Below the pieces are notes generated by a model, which was not told where the DNA came from, ran no database searches, and saw only the letters and a program-made list of their open reading frames with translations. Of a stretch of 64,000 bases of DNA, positions 22,786 through 33,033 are shown piece after piece. A program made the position numbers and the translations under genes. This DNA is from Stutzerimonas stutzeri (GTDB lineage: Bacteria > Pseudomonadota > Gammaproteobacteria > Pseudomonadales > Pseudomonadaceae): assembly GCF_009789555.1 (NCBI RefSeq), contig NZ_CP046902.1, positions 732,001 to 796,000 of the forward strand, read 5' to 3'. Within the stretch, counting starts at the first letter, position 1; each line of letters starts with the position of its first letter.

Positions 22786-24962
22786 TTTTTAGCTCCTGGA
22801 CGAAGTCGACTCAGCAAGTCAATGACCTCGGCGCTGCGCGCACCCGCGTAATTTTCTGCTACGCCAACGCTAGTAATCGCGTCGGATTGCGGCGGGACAG
22901 GAATACGCAGGTCATCTGGCGCTAATGACTCCATACGTTCTTGCAAGCGCTCGTTGGCTCTATTACTGCGAATGTTTCCCAGCTTTTCAGACTTCGTCGA
23001 AACGTCAGTCGTCAAAGATTTATCTTTCTTCGCGGCGTTAACGACGCCAGATATTTGGGCATCAAGCGAGACTTTACTGACTAGCTTGGTGTACTTGCTT
23101 TCTGGCGACTCTTCTTTAATGATAGCGAGCATGTCAATAACTTCATCAAACCGATACCCGTGATACCGATCTTCAGACTTCCTTAGATCACAGCGCAGGA
23201 AGTTACTTTGATCATTTTGGATCCAGATATGTTCTGTGCTGTTAGGGTCGTACCAACAAAGAATGCTGCTCACCCCTCTATGTCTTGCTCTAGCAAACCA
23301 ATTCTGCTCAACGGCCCAGTCACAGACGTAAAACATACCCTTGAACTTGATACCTCCCTTTTGTATAGAACCTCTGTCTCGGGGCAAAAGATGTAGGTAA
23401 ATAAGTTCGTCAGCTTGAACATTTTCATCGATCCGAGCATTGCGGAGCGCCCAATTCCATATCCCTATTGGCGTAGGTTCCACCTGATCGGCAATCATTT
23501 CTTTAGAAAGGCGGTCGGGCTGCCGGTTGTGCTTGTTATAGTAGAGTATTCCCTGGACAATAATCTTCGTGAACTCAGCCAAATTGAGCGTAGCATCCAG
23601 CCGATAATCACGGTCACCCCGTTCTTTATTCCTCTTACGTACCGCGCCAGGGATCCAATGTATCTGGGTAGTAACGTTTAGTACTTTAAAGCTGCTCTCA
23701 ACGATGGCCTTCCAGTCCGGCCGATAAGGAGGGGCGATACCTAGATTTATCCTCAGTCCCGAAGCCAAGCCTTCTGCAGCCTGACCCAACATCTCGCCTC
23801 TGTCGGCAAAGATTTCATGGGGTAAGTGGTGGCAAGGCCATTCGTCCGCGCTAATCTCTACACCAGTATCCGCGCAAAAGCTCTTCTTTGGTGTAAACGC
23901 ATTAAACAGCGCCTGTCTTGCGCCGTTCCAACTAGGCCCTTCAAGGCCGACATAGACGCCGGCAATCATCCCTGAGAAAGTATCAATTATCACATAAACG
24001 ACGGGGCGGCCAATAACCCAATCTCGGTTGTACCGGCTGACCAAATATATGTCAGCCACAGTAGCGTCTATTTCAAATAAGTGGCAAGGACCACGCAGCC
24101 CGTCGCGAACAGTACCGGTCAACGGGCGATGATCCTTTTGCCAATTTCGCTCACCGCTTCTTCCTCTAAGAACGGTAATATCGTCATAAGCTTTGTGTCC
24201 CCAATAAGCGAACTGCCTAGCGGTTGGCAGGTCCTTCTGAGGGAGTAGTGGTAGTTCTACGCTACCGCCTGGAAGCGTTTTCGATGTATAAAACCGCCTG
24301 AGCATTTTAATGTAAGCATCAGCAATAGTGCCAACTTTCCCGGTTGCAAATAAAGAAAAGCCTACCCTTATGCAGCTCTTGTCGGCCTCCGTCAGAATCT
24401 TTGACTGAGTATCGACTTCCTCTCCTTGAAAATGGGCCTTGCGTCCGGGTTTTTTTCCATCCCTATACTGCTTGGGCTTACCTGGTCCTCCAGAGTTAAA
24501 CCGGTTGGGTAGCAAAGCGTTACGGACCTGTCCATTCATCCAATATCGGTACAATAGTCGATATACTGTTTTTTTTGGTATCTTGCACTTTTGCGCTTGG
24601 TTAGCTATTAAGCGTCCCATAGCTCCAGGCTGAAATATCTCTCCCGGAATTTCCGTCTCAATCAGATCCTGGATACGCAGCCAGTTTTTATCTCGAAAAG
24701 CCTTCTCTTTCTCAGAAAGGTCTTCTTCAATCCGCAACATGAAGGGGCTTGGTACTATAGCTACGGTTTTTATATCACCATTATCCAGCAAGCTCGTTAG
24801 TTCTGACAGACGCGTCACCCATGGCTTCTTAGGTGTCTCTGTTATATTAAAAAGTACTATTTGATCGGTTATAGCATCCAGCCAGAGCACCCTAGCTAAT
24901 TGCGGCAGCTCAGCGGTCTCGGTCGCTGGTTCGATGGCATCGTTAATATTTAAATATGGCAT
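22782..24962 (-). CDS. tnsB: TnsB-like DDE transposase
   Basis: A 726-residue transposase of the retroviral integrase superfamily. The catalytic triad is Asp299 (FEIDAT), Asp387 (IFADRGE) and Glu422 (AIVESSF), giving the DD35E spacing. Helix-turn-helix DNA-binding domains precede it (for example KTVYRLLYRYWMNGQ at about 131-145), and a Mu-transposase-like C-terminal domain follows. TnsB binds the end repeats, cuts the 3' ends and joins them to the target. It overlaps tnsA by one base and tnsC by four. By analogy with Tn7 it should bind the 20-bp repeats at 26016-26075 and may repress the tnsA promoter there. Confidence 0.93.
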   Translation of the reverse strand: MPYLNINDAIEPATETAELPQLARVLWLDAITDQIVLFNITETPKKPWVTRLSELTSLLDNGDIKTVAIVPSPFMLRIEEDLSEKEKAFRDKNWLRIQDLIETEIPGEIFQPGAMGRLIANQAQKCKIPKKTVYRLLYRYWMNGQVRNALLPNRFNSGGPGKPKQYRDGKKPGRKAHFQGEEVDTQSKILTEADKSCIRVGFSLFATGKVGTIADAYIKMLRRFYTSKTLPGGSVELPLLPQKDLPTARQFAYWGHKAYDDITVLRGRSGERNWQKDHRPLTGTVRDGLRGPCHLFEIDATVADIYLVSRYNRDWVIGRPVVYVIIDTFSGMIAGVYVGLEGPSWNGARQALFNAFTPKKSFCADTGVEISADEWPCHHLPHEIFADRGEMLGQAAEGLASGLRINLGIAPPYRPDWKAIVESSFKVLNVTTQIHWIPGAVRKRNKERGDRDYRLDATLNLAEFTKIIVQGILYYNKHNRQPDRLSKEMIADQVEPTPIGIWNWALRNARIDENVQADELIYLHLLPRDRGSIQKGGIKFKGMFYVCDWAVEQNWFARARHRGVSSILCWYDPNSTEHIWIQNDQSNFLRCDLRKSEDRYHGYRFDEVIDMLAIIKEESPESKYTKLVSKVSLDAQISGVVNAAKKDKSLTTDVSTKSEKLGNIRSNRANERLQERMESLAPDDLRIPVPPQSDAITSVGVAENYAGARSAEVIDLLSRLRPGAKK

Positions 24963-25819
24963 CAGCTTGCCCTACTTTCATGTCGAGAGTCTTCGGCAGG
25001 GTACACAATATCTGGAATTTGCAAGACACTCTTCATCGTCAGCCTTTCGGCTAATAGATCAAGAATAATGTTCTTGTTCCAAACCAAGTGCATAAATATG
25101 TCCTTGGCGTCGCTATATGGGACGAATAGCGAACCAGCAATGCTTCTGAGCATACGATCAATAGACCATTGGAACTCTCGCATGCTATTAAACTCATTGA
25201 GGAAATTAATGATTAATGCGCGCTGCTGAAGCTCTCTCTTTAGAGTGGCCCCTTTTCGAAGCCAATCTAAGTTACTGCGCAGGATCGCGGGTATGTTTTG
25301 TTCTGTAATGACGGCCCAATCAATGCCGCGCTGTTTCCAAAACTCTCGTTCTATATTCAGCTTTTCTAGCGTGCGAACAAGCCCTCGACCCGACGCGAAC
25401 GAATCGGTGTATTTAATCGTACGCGCAACTAGCCGATTGCCTCCGTTAGGCTCTTGCAGCGTGATTAAGAAATCGGTGGTCAACACGAAGGGTACTTTCG
25501 TACCCGGATAAACCGGGTACGGGATATTCAGCGCGTTGGCAATCGACTGCGCTGAGGACCGGGGCAAAAGGGGATATTGCTCCCTGATGTCTACTACCTG
25601 TTCAGAAAACTCAAGAACGAGTAGGTAGCCATATTCCAAATCGGAGAGGAGGTGATGGAGCCGATTGACCTTGATGCCATGTATCTTGCGCGACCGTCCA
25701 TGGGATGGGACATCCTGCACCCGGAGCCATGGCACATAGTGCTCAAGACTCCCTTGCCCAAAACCTTTTTGGATATGCCGATCAATGTCGGATTGGGTTC
25801 TAAAGCTACGACCTCGCAA
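24962..25819 (-). CDS. tnsA: TnsA-like transposase endonuclease subunit
   Basis: A 285-residue protein with the TnsA restriction-enzyme-like nuclease fold. A conserved region reads SDLEYGYLLVLEF then VVDIREQYPLLP; catalytic candidates are the Glu of SDLE, the Asp of TTDF and the Lys of RTIKYTD. The usual Gln of the QxK pair appears replaced. TnsA cuts the 5' strands at transposon ends, so transposition with TnsB is cut-and-paste. The start is TTG 25819, chosen because GGGAGG lies five bases upstream and no ATG is available. It is the first gene of the operon; the promoter must lie within the 263 bp to the right end. Confidence 0.87.
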   Translation of the reverse strand: MRGRSFRTQSDIDRHIQKGFGQGSLEHYVPWLRVQDVPSHGRSRKIHGIKVNRLHHLLSDLEYGYLLVLEFSEQVVDIREQYPLLPRSSAQSIANALNIPYPVYPGTKVPFVLTTDFLITLQEPNGGNRLVARTIKYTDSFASGRGLVRTLEKLNIEREFWKQRGIDWAVITEQNIPAILRSNLDWLRKGATLKRELQQRALIINFLNEFNSMREFQWSIDRMLRSIAGSLFVPYSDAKDIFMHLVWNKNIILDLLAERLTMKSVLQIPDIVYPAEDSRHESRAS

Positions 25820-26015
25820 ACAAGCCTCCCGGTGCCTTTAGCCACCCCCACCAATCCGAAGCTTGTAATACGCTCAAAAGTCTTAGGAAACTTCGCAGGC
25901 TGTGGATAAGTTAAAAATGCGGTTACAGATTAGCTTCATCCAGTCGACTGACGCGTGATTCGGATAGGCGGGCGGGCCTCCACAAATAAAGTTTATGAAA
26001 ATCAGACACTTGTGA

Positions 26016-26075
26016 TTTGTCATAATATTTTGTCTGTTGTCAAAATATTTTGTCGTTTGACAATATATTTTGGCG
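26016..26075 (+). repeat. three tandem 20-bp repeats, putative TnsB sites at the right end
   Basis: Units 26016-26035, 26036-26055 and 26056-26075 share the pattern TTGTCA-AATATTTTGTC (unit 3: TTGACAATATATTTTGGC) with an exact 20-bp period. Tn7 right ends carry overlapping TnsB sites of about 22 bp in this position. The outermost unit stops 7 bp before the terminal CA. Confidence 0.75.
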
Positions 26076-26087
26076 AAAACCAGGTGC
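26076..26087. mobile_element. transposon right tip and target-site copy
   Basis: The element end reads ...AAAACCA at 26082, so the opposite strand begins with the TG expected for this transposase group. The next five bases, GGTGC (26083-26087), would be the duplicated target. Their centre lies 23 bases from the last base of the glmS stop codon, the same distance as in Tn7 insertions. The second GGTGC copy would be at the unseen left end. Confidence 0.6.
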
Positions 26088-26107
26088 CGCGCTCCGCCCG
26101 GTGTCGT

Positions 26108-27958
<1,851 letters not shown>

Positions 27959-27960
27959 GA

Positions 27961-28743
27961 TCAAGTCTCCTGAGAGGTTTCGGTGGCCGCGCAGATCAGC
28001 TTGATGCCGCGGGCCTGAATGCTCGAACGCGCCTCGGCGGTGAGGCGTTCGTCCGTGATGAGGGTGTGGATGTCGCCCCAGGGCAACTCCAGATTGGGTA
28101 TACGCCGACCGATCTTGTCGGATTCGGCAAGCACGATGACTTCGCGGGCCACCTCTGCCATGACTCTCGAAAGACCGAGCAATTCATTGAAAGTGGTCGT
28201 GCCACGCTGCAGATCGATCCCGTCGGCACCGATGAACAGCTGATCGAAATCGTAGGAGCGCAGCACCTGCTCGGCCACCTGCCCCTGGAAAGACTCGGAG
28301 TGGGGGTCCCAGGTACCGCCGGTCATCAGTAACGTGGGCTCGTGTTCAAGCTCGCGCAACGCGTTGACCACGCCCAGCGAATTGGTCATGACCAGCAGGC
28401 CATGCTTATGCCCCAATGCTGGAATCATTGCCGCGGTGGTGGTCCCGCTGTCGATGATGATACGGGCATGCTCGCGGATGCAGCCGACGGCAGCCCGCGC
28501 AATGGCCTGTTTCCATGGCGAAACGGGCTGGGCGGTGTCGCCGATCAGCTCCTGCGGCAAGGGCACCGCGCCGCCGTAGCGACGCAGCAGCAGACCGTTC
28601 TTTTCCAGCGCCGCGAGGTCCTTGCGAATCGTGACCTCGGACGTTTCGAACCGCCTGGACAACTCATCGACGCTGACCTCGCCCTGATCGCTCAGCAGGG
28701 CAAGGATCGCATGGCGTCGCTGCGGTGTATTGCGTTTCGACAT
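27961..28743 (-). CDS. glmR: DeoR-family regulator of glmS
   Basis: A 260-residue repressor: N-terminal winged helix-turn-helix (RRHAILALLSDQGEVSVDELSRRFETSEVTIRKDL) and a C-terminal DeoR sugar-phosphate sensor domain (IIDSGTTTAAMIPAL, FIGADGID). It stands directly upstream of glmS, with 2 bp between stop and start codons, as glmR does in P. aeruginosa. It probably responds to an amino-sugar phosphate and controls glmS. Confidence 0.9.
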   Translation of the reverse strand: MSKRNTPQRRHAILALLSDQGEVSVDELSRRFETSEVTIRKDLAALEKNGLLLRRYGGAVPLPQELIGDTAQPVSPWKQAIARAAVGCIREHARIIIDSGTTTAAMIPALGHKHGLLVMTNSLGVVNALRELEHEPTLLMTGGTWDPHSESFQGQVAEQVLRSYDFDQLFIGADGIDLQRGTTTFNELLGLSRVMAEVAREVIVLAESDKIGRRIPNLELPWGDIHTLITDERLTAEARSSIQARGIKLICAATETSQET

Positions 28744-28817
28744 GTATAAGTTTCGATTCGAAAGAAAATTTGGCGAATCAAAACCTAAATGACGAACGCC
28801 GTCAACTGCCGCTGCGG

Positions 28818-30965
28818 TCAGACGCGGAAATACCCCATCAAATTCTGTTGATGATTAGCCAACTGATTCAAGGCCTGGCTGACCCGCGCCGATTCGTCCG
28901 CCTGGCCCGAGAGCGATTCGGTCACGTCACGGATACCGGCCACGTTGCGGTTTATTTCTTCGGCGACCGCGCTCTGCTCCTCCGCTGCGCTGGCGATCTG
29001 CAGGTTCATGTCGGAAATGACCGCCACCGCATCACCGATCTTGCGCAGGGCTGCAACGGCATTGCCTACCTGATCGACGCTGCCCTGAGCCTGGCTGTGG
29101 CTGCTCTGCATCGCCGTAACCACGTCACGGGTTCCGTTCTGCAACCGCTCGATGACCTGGCGGATCTCTTCGATGGACTCCTGAGTACGCCGCGCCAGGC
29201 TGCGTACTTCATCGGCAACCACAGCGAAACCACGCCCGGCCTCGCCCGCCCGCGCCGCTTCGATAGCCGCATTGAGCGCCAACAGATTGGTTTGCTCGGC
29301 AATCGCTCGAATCACCTCGAGCACCGTACCGATCTGGTCGCTGCTGGCGGCCAGGCTTTGCACTTGTGTCATGGCATGGTTGAGTTCACCGGCGAGGCTG
29401 CCGATGCTTTGCGTGGTGTGATCGATCACACTCAGTCCGTCATGAGTCGCCTGGTCTGCGTCGCGTGCCGCCTCAGCCGCTTGCGCGGCGTTGCGTGCGA
29501 CATCCTGCGCAGTGGCGCTCATTTCCTGCGACGCAGTGGCGACCTGATCGACCTCGCGGAATTGTTGCTGCATGCCGGCACTGGTCTGGCTGGCGATGGC
29601 GGAGGACTGATCGGCGCTGCTGCGCGCGTCCTGAACCGAGCGCTGCACGTCGGCGATGGTCGGTTGCAACTTGTCGAGGAAGCGGTTGAACCACCCTGCC
29701 AGTGCGCCCAGCTCGTCGTCGCGAGCATACGTCAGGCGGCGAGTCAGATCGCCTTCGCCACTGGCGATGTCCTTGAGCATTTCGGCGACACCCTCGATCG
29801 GGCGCGTCACGCCGCGGGCAGTCAACCACATCAATACCAGGCCCAGCAGGACCGCACCGAGCCCGATGGCCAAGGCAATCACCATGTCCTGCCGGCTCTG
29901 GGACTGAAGCGTCCGCTCGAGGCTCAGCGCCGGACCGAGCAGCACCTGTCGCGGCACCTCCAGCAGGATCGCCCAGGGCTTGAGTTCAGGGATAGGTTGT
30001 ACCGGCTGTAGCACACGAAGCGTTTTGCCGTCCTCGAGCATCGCCTTCTGGCCTGCATCGACCGCACGGGCGATCGTCTCGCTTTCAACGCCAAACGCGT
30101 CGTTCAGCGGTTTGCCAAGCAGACCCGGGTCTCGGCTGTGCCCGCCGAGGAGCTTGGCAGGACTGATCACGCTCAGTTGGCCTTCGCCCTGGTACAACTC
30201 CTGGTGCGCCTGCTCGCTGAGTGCCTGCAATGAGGCGAGGCTGATATCCACGCCGACGACACCGATGACCTTACCGTTCTCGATCAGCGGAAAGGCCACG
30301 CTGGTCATCAGCAGAGGTCGGCCCTCGACCTCATCGAAGTACGGGTCCAGCAAACAGACCTGGGCGCTGTCGCGCGGGCAGCCGTACCAGGCGTTATAGG
30401 GCGCGCCGCTGATGCCAGGCGTGGTGTCGGCGAGCATCTGTTCATCGATGGTTTCGGACGCGAGCTGGCCAGGCGTTCGCTGGGACCAGTACAGCGCGAA
30501 ACGGCCGCTGTCGTTGCCGCCCATCTCCTGGTTGCCGATGAACATGCCATCCTTGTCGTCCAGCGCGTCGGTTTCGAATACCGCATAGAGACCGATCAGA
30601 TCCGGATTGGCTTGCAGCGCCCGCTTGAGCTGGTGATGCAGGTCCTCTCGCAGCTCGAAAGCGTTCGACATCCGCTCGATGGCCTGCTCGCGCAGCGACA
30701 ATACCTGGCGGGCCAGGCCCAGGCCATACTGATAGGCATCGTTGAACTGGCGTTCCATGCGCAGTGCCTGAGCCAGGCCACGTGCCTGCAGGTTATTGCG
30801 CGCGGACTCTTCGAGCATGCTGCTGCTCGAGGCATTGACCAGGGCGACTGCCTGGCGCGATTGATAGAGCGAAGCACCGACCAGCAGGCCGACGATGAGC
30901 AGCAGGCAGAGGCCAGCCAGCAGGGTGAGTTTCCACTGGATGGACAGGCGAGTAAGGGTGGGCAT
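28818..30965 (-). CDS. methyl-accepting chemotaxis protein with dCache-type sensor
   Basis: A 715-residue chemoreceptor: membrane helix at about 10-35, a large periplasmic region of about 320 residues resembling a double Cache domain (segments GLYAVFETDALDDKDG and VAFPLIENGKVIGVVGVDISL), a second membrane helix at about 352-378, HAMP, and a signalling domain with the same AIEAARAGEAGRGFAVVADE tip as the chemoreceptor at 5728. It stands alone between glmU and glmR. dCache receptors often bind amino acids, amines or organic acids; the ligand here is unknown. Confidence 0.9.
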   Translation of the reverse strand: MPTLTRLSIQWKLTLLAGLCLLLIVGLLVGASLYQSRQAVALVNASSSSMLEESARNNLQARGLAQALRMERQFNDAYQYGLGLARQVLSLREQAIERMSNAFELREDLHHQLKRALQANPDLIGLYAVFETDALDDKDGMFIGNQEMGGNDSGRFALYWSQRTPGQLASETIDEQMLADTTPGISGAPYNAWYGCPRDSAQVCLLDPYFDEVEGRPLLMTSVAFPLIENGKVIGVVGVDISLASLQALSEQAHQELYQGEGQLSVISPAKLLGGHSRDPGLLGKPLNDAFGVESETIARAVDAGQKAMLEDGKTLRVLQPVQPIPELKPWAILLEVPRQVLLGPALSLERTLQSQSRQDMVIALAIGLGAVLLGLVLMWLTARGVTRPIEGVAEMLKDIASGEGDLTRRLTYARDDELGALAGWFNRFLDKLQPTIADVQRSVQDARSSADQSSAIASQTSAGMQQQFREVDQVATASQEMSATAQDVARNAAQAAEAARDADQATHDGLSVIDHTTQSIGSLAGELNHAMTQVQSLAASSDQIGTVLEVIRAIAEQTNLLALNAAIEAARAGEAGRGFAVVADEVRSLARRTQESIEEIRQVIERLQNGTRDVVTAMQSSHSQAQGSVDQVGNAVAALRKIGDAVAVISDMNLQIASAAEEQSAVAEEINRNVAGIRDVTESLSGQADESARVSQALNQLANHQQNLMGYFRV

Positions 30966-31045
30966 AATCGCGTCCTATTTTGTTATGCCCAGTTAGATCG
31001 GCCGGATGTACGATCTCTTGAGTAGCGAACGGAGAAACCGATGGC

Positions 31046-32410
31046 TTACTTGCGAGACTTCTGCGGACGCTCCCAGCCCTCGATCAGCGCTTGCCGTGCC
31101 CGCCCCAGCGCCAGCGTGCCGGCAGGTACATCGGCGGTGATCACCGACCCTGCCCCCGTGGTCGCACCGTCGCCAAGGGTCACCGGAGCGACCAGCGAGC
31201 TGTTGGAGCCGATGAACACGTCCTCGCCCAACACCGTGCGGGATTTGTTCGCACCGTCGTAGTTACAGGTGATGGTGCCTGCCCCGATGTTGGTTCGCGG
31301 CCCGATCTCCGCATCGCCCAGATAGGCCAGATGGCCCGCCTTGGCGCCTTCGCCCAAGTGGGTGTTTTTCACCTCGACGAAATTGCCGACGTGGGCCTTC
31401 GCGCCCAGGACGGCGCCAGGACGCAAGCGCGCAAAGGGTCCGCAATCGGCCCCCTCGCCCAGCTCGGCGCCCTCCAGGTGACTGTTGGCCTTCACCACCG
31501 CGCCACGACGCAGCGTGCTGTTGCGGATCACACAGTTGGGGCCGATCTCGACATCGTCCTCGATCACCACCCGGCCTTCGAGAATCACGTTCACATCGAT
31601 CAGCACATCGCGACCGACCGTCAGCTCACCGCGCAGGTCGAAACGAGCCGGGTCGCGCAGCGTCACGCCTTGGGCCATCAGACGGCGCGCCGCACGCTGC
31701 TGGTAATGCCGCTCCAGCTCGGCCAGTTGGATACGGTCGTTGGCGCCTTGTACTTCCATGGCGTGCAGCGGCTGCTCGGTGGCGACCACCAGACCATCGG
31801 CGACCGCCATGGCGATCACGTCGGTCAGGTAATACTCGCCCTGCGCGTTGCTGTTGGACAGACGTCCCAGCCAATCGCCAAGCCGCGCGCCCGGCACGGC
31901 CAGGATGCCAGTATTGCCTTCCGTTATCCGCTTCTGCTCCGGCGTAGCATCCTTGTGTTCCACGATCGCCTGGACCACGCCCTGGCCATCGCGCACGATG
32001 CGGCCGTAGCCGGTTGGATCGTCCAGCTTCACCGTGAGCAATGCCAATAGCTGCGGTCCGACTTTCTCCAGCAAGCGCTCGAGCGTGGCAGCCTCGATCA
32101 ACGGTACGTCGCCATACAGGATCAGCACGCGCTCAGCCGTGAGCGCCGGGAGCGCCTGGGCCACCGCATGGCCGGTTCCCAGCTGCTCGGCTTGCACGAC
32201 GAAATTGAGATCATCGGCCGCCAATTGCTCGCGAACCTGCTCGGCACCATGGCCAATCACCACATGAATGGCTTCAGGCTTCAGGCTACGAGCCGTCGCG
32301 ATGACGTGGCCCAGCATGGACTGTCCGGCGACCGGGTGAAGCACCTTGGGCAGAGCGGAACGCATGCGCGTGCCCTGGCCAGCAGCAAGAATGACGATAT
32401 CGAGAGACAT
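31046..32410 (-). CDS. glmU: bifunctional UDP-GlcNAc pyrophosphorylase / glucosamine-1-P acetyltransferase
   Basis: 454 residues. The start MSLDIVILAAGQGTRMRS at 32410 is chosen over an upstream extension of 11 codons, since the protein then begins at the nucleotidyltransferase motif LAAGxGTRM. The C-terminal half is a left-handed beta-helix of hexapeptide repeats (IGPNCVIRNSTL, GNFVEVKNT). GlmU makes UDP-GlcNAc from glucosamine-1-phosphate, two steps after GlmS. It follows the atp operon after a terminator. Confidence 0.96.
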   Translation of the reverse strand: MSLDIVILAAGQGTRMRSALPKVLHPVAGQSMLGHVIATARSLKPEAIHVVIGHGAEQVREQLAADDLNFVVQAEQLGTGHAVAQALPALTAERVLILYGDVPLIEAATLERLLEKVGPQLLALLTVKLDDPTGYGRIVRDGQGVVQAIVEHKDATPEQKRITEGNTGILAVPGARLGDWLGRLSNSNAQGEYYLTDVIAMAVADGLVVATEQPLHAMEVQGANDRIQLAELERHYQQRAARRLMAQGVTLRDPARFDLRGELTVGRDVLIDVNVILEGRVVIEDDVEIGPNCVIRNSTLRRGAVVKANSHLEGAELGEGADCGPFARLRPGAVLGAKAHVGNFVEVKNTHLGEGAKAGHLAYLGDAEIGPRTNIGAGTITCNYDGANKSRTVLGEDVFIGSNSSLVAPVTLGDGATTGAGSVITADVPAGTLALGRARQALIEGWERPQKSRK

Positions 32411-32470
32411 GGCAGATCCTGAACAATCGTGACCCGAAGGCACACGCGAAAGGTTTCGAAACGGAAAAGA

Positions 32471-32496
32471 AAAAGGGTAGCCAAGGCTACCCTTTT
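32471..32496 (-). terminator. terminator of the atp operon
   Basis: A perfect 12-bp stem AAAAGGGTAGCC / GGCTACCCTTTT with a 2-base loop (so in practice a shorter stem with 4-6 loop bases), followed on the minus strand by a T-rich run. It lies between atpC and glmU. Confidence 0.85.
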
Positions 32497-32524
32497 ACTC
32501 GTGCGCGATGAAGCCGTGTGTGGC

Positions 32525-32953
32525 TCAACCGCGACCGTACTTCTTGCGCATCGCCTCGATGGTCCGCAGCTGAGCAGCCGCCTCGGCCAGACGAGCGGCA
32601 GCGGAACCGTAGTCGAACTCCGCACCTTTTTCGTGCAGGGCTTTCTCGGCCGCCGTCACGGCAGCTTGCGCTGCCGCTTCGTCCAGGTCCTTGGCGCGCG
32701 TAGCGGTATCGGCAAGCACCTTCACCATGTTCGGCTGGACTTCGATGAAGCCGCCGGAAATGTAGAAGATTTCCTCGCTGCCGCCCTGCTTGATCACCCG
32801 CACCGGACCGGGCTTGAGATCAGTCAGCAGCGGGGCGTGGCCCGGCAGAATACCCAGGTCACCCAGGTGACCATGAGCGACAACCATCTCCACCAGCCCC
32901 GAGAACAGCTCTTCTTCCGCACTGACGATGTCACAGTGGACTGTCATAGCCAT
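32525..32953 (-). CDS. atpC: ATP synthase F1 subunit epsilon
   Basis: 142 residues, starting MAMTVHCDIVSAEEELF; ten extra upstream codons are rejected. The N-terminal beta-sandwich contains GDLGILPGHAPLLTDL, and the C-terminal part is a helical hairpin. Epsilon is part of the central stalk and restrains ATP hydrolysis. Last gene of the minus-strand atp operon, 80 bp after atpD. Confidence 0.95.
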   Translation of the reverse strand: MAMTVHCDIVSAEEELFSGLVEMVVAHGHLGDLGILPGHAPLLTDLKPGPVRVIKQGGSEEIFYISGGFIEVQPNMVKVLADTATRAKDLDEAAAQAAVTAAEKALHEKGAEFDYGSAAARLAEAAAQLRTIEAMRKKYGRG

Positions 32954-33033
32954 ACTTATGCCTCGGTAATCAGCCCGACCCACGACAAGCGCCGCCGATC
33001 GAGCTTATTGGCGCCCGCAAGCGGGCGCGCCAG

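Larger units (their letters stand above)
1..26082. mobile_element. Tn7-like transposon, right end and cargo (left end not seen)
   Basis: Seen: tnsA, tnsB, tnsC and tnsD homologues read away from the 3' end of glmS, and three tandem 20-bp repeats lie just inside a terminal TG/CA at 26082. The end is 25 bp beyond the glmS stop codon, which is where Tn7 family elements insert at attTn7. Between tnsD and position 1 lie accessory genes: metal, envelope, defence and regulatory functions. Inferred: these are cargo. I looked in the intergenic gaps for a left end (inverted copies of the 20-bp repeats and a second copy of the GGTGC target) and saw none, so the left end is probably outside the window. 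The true left boundary is unproven, and older or nested insertions at the same site cannot be excluded. Confidence 0.62.

Noticed and set aside
14019..25819. Possible CRISPR-associated Tn7-like transposon
   Set aside because: No CRISPR repeats, cas genes or short TniQ were seen; both TniQ proteins are long and TnsD-like. Cas genes beyond the left edge cannot be excluded.
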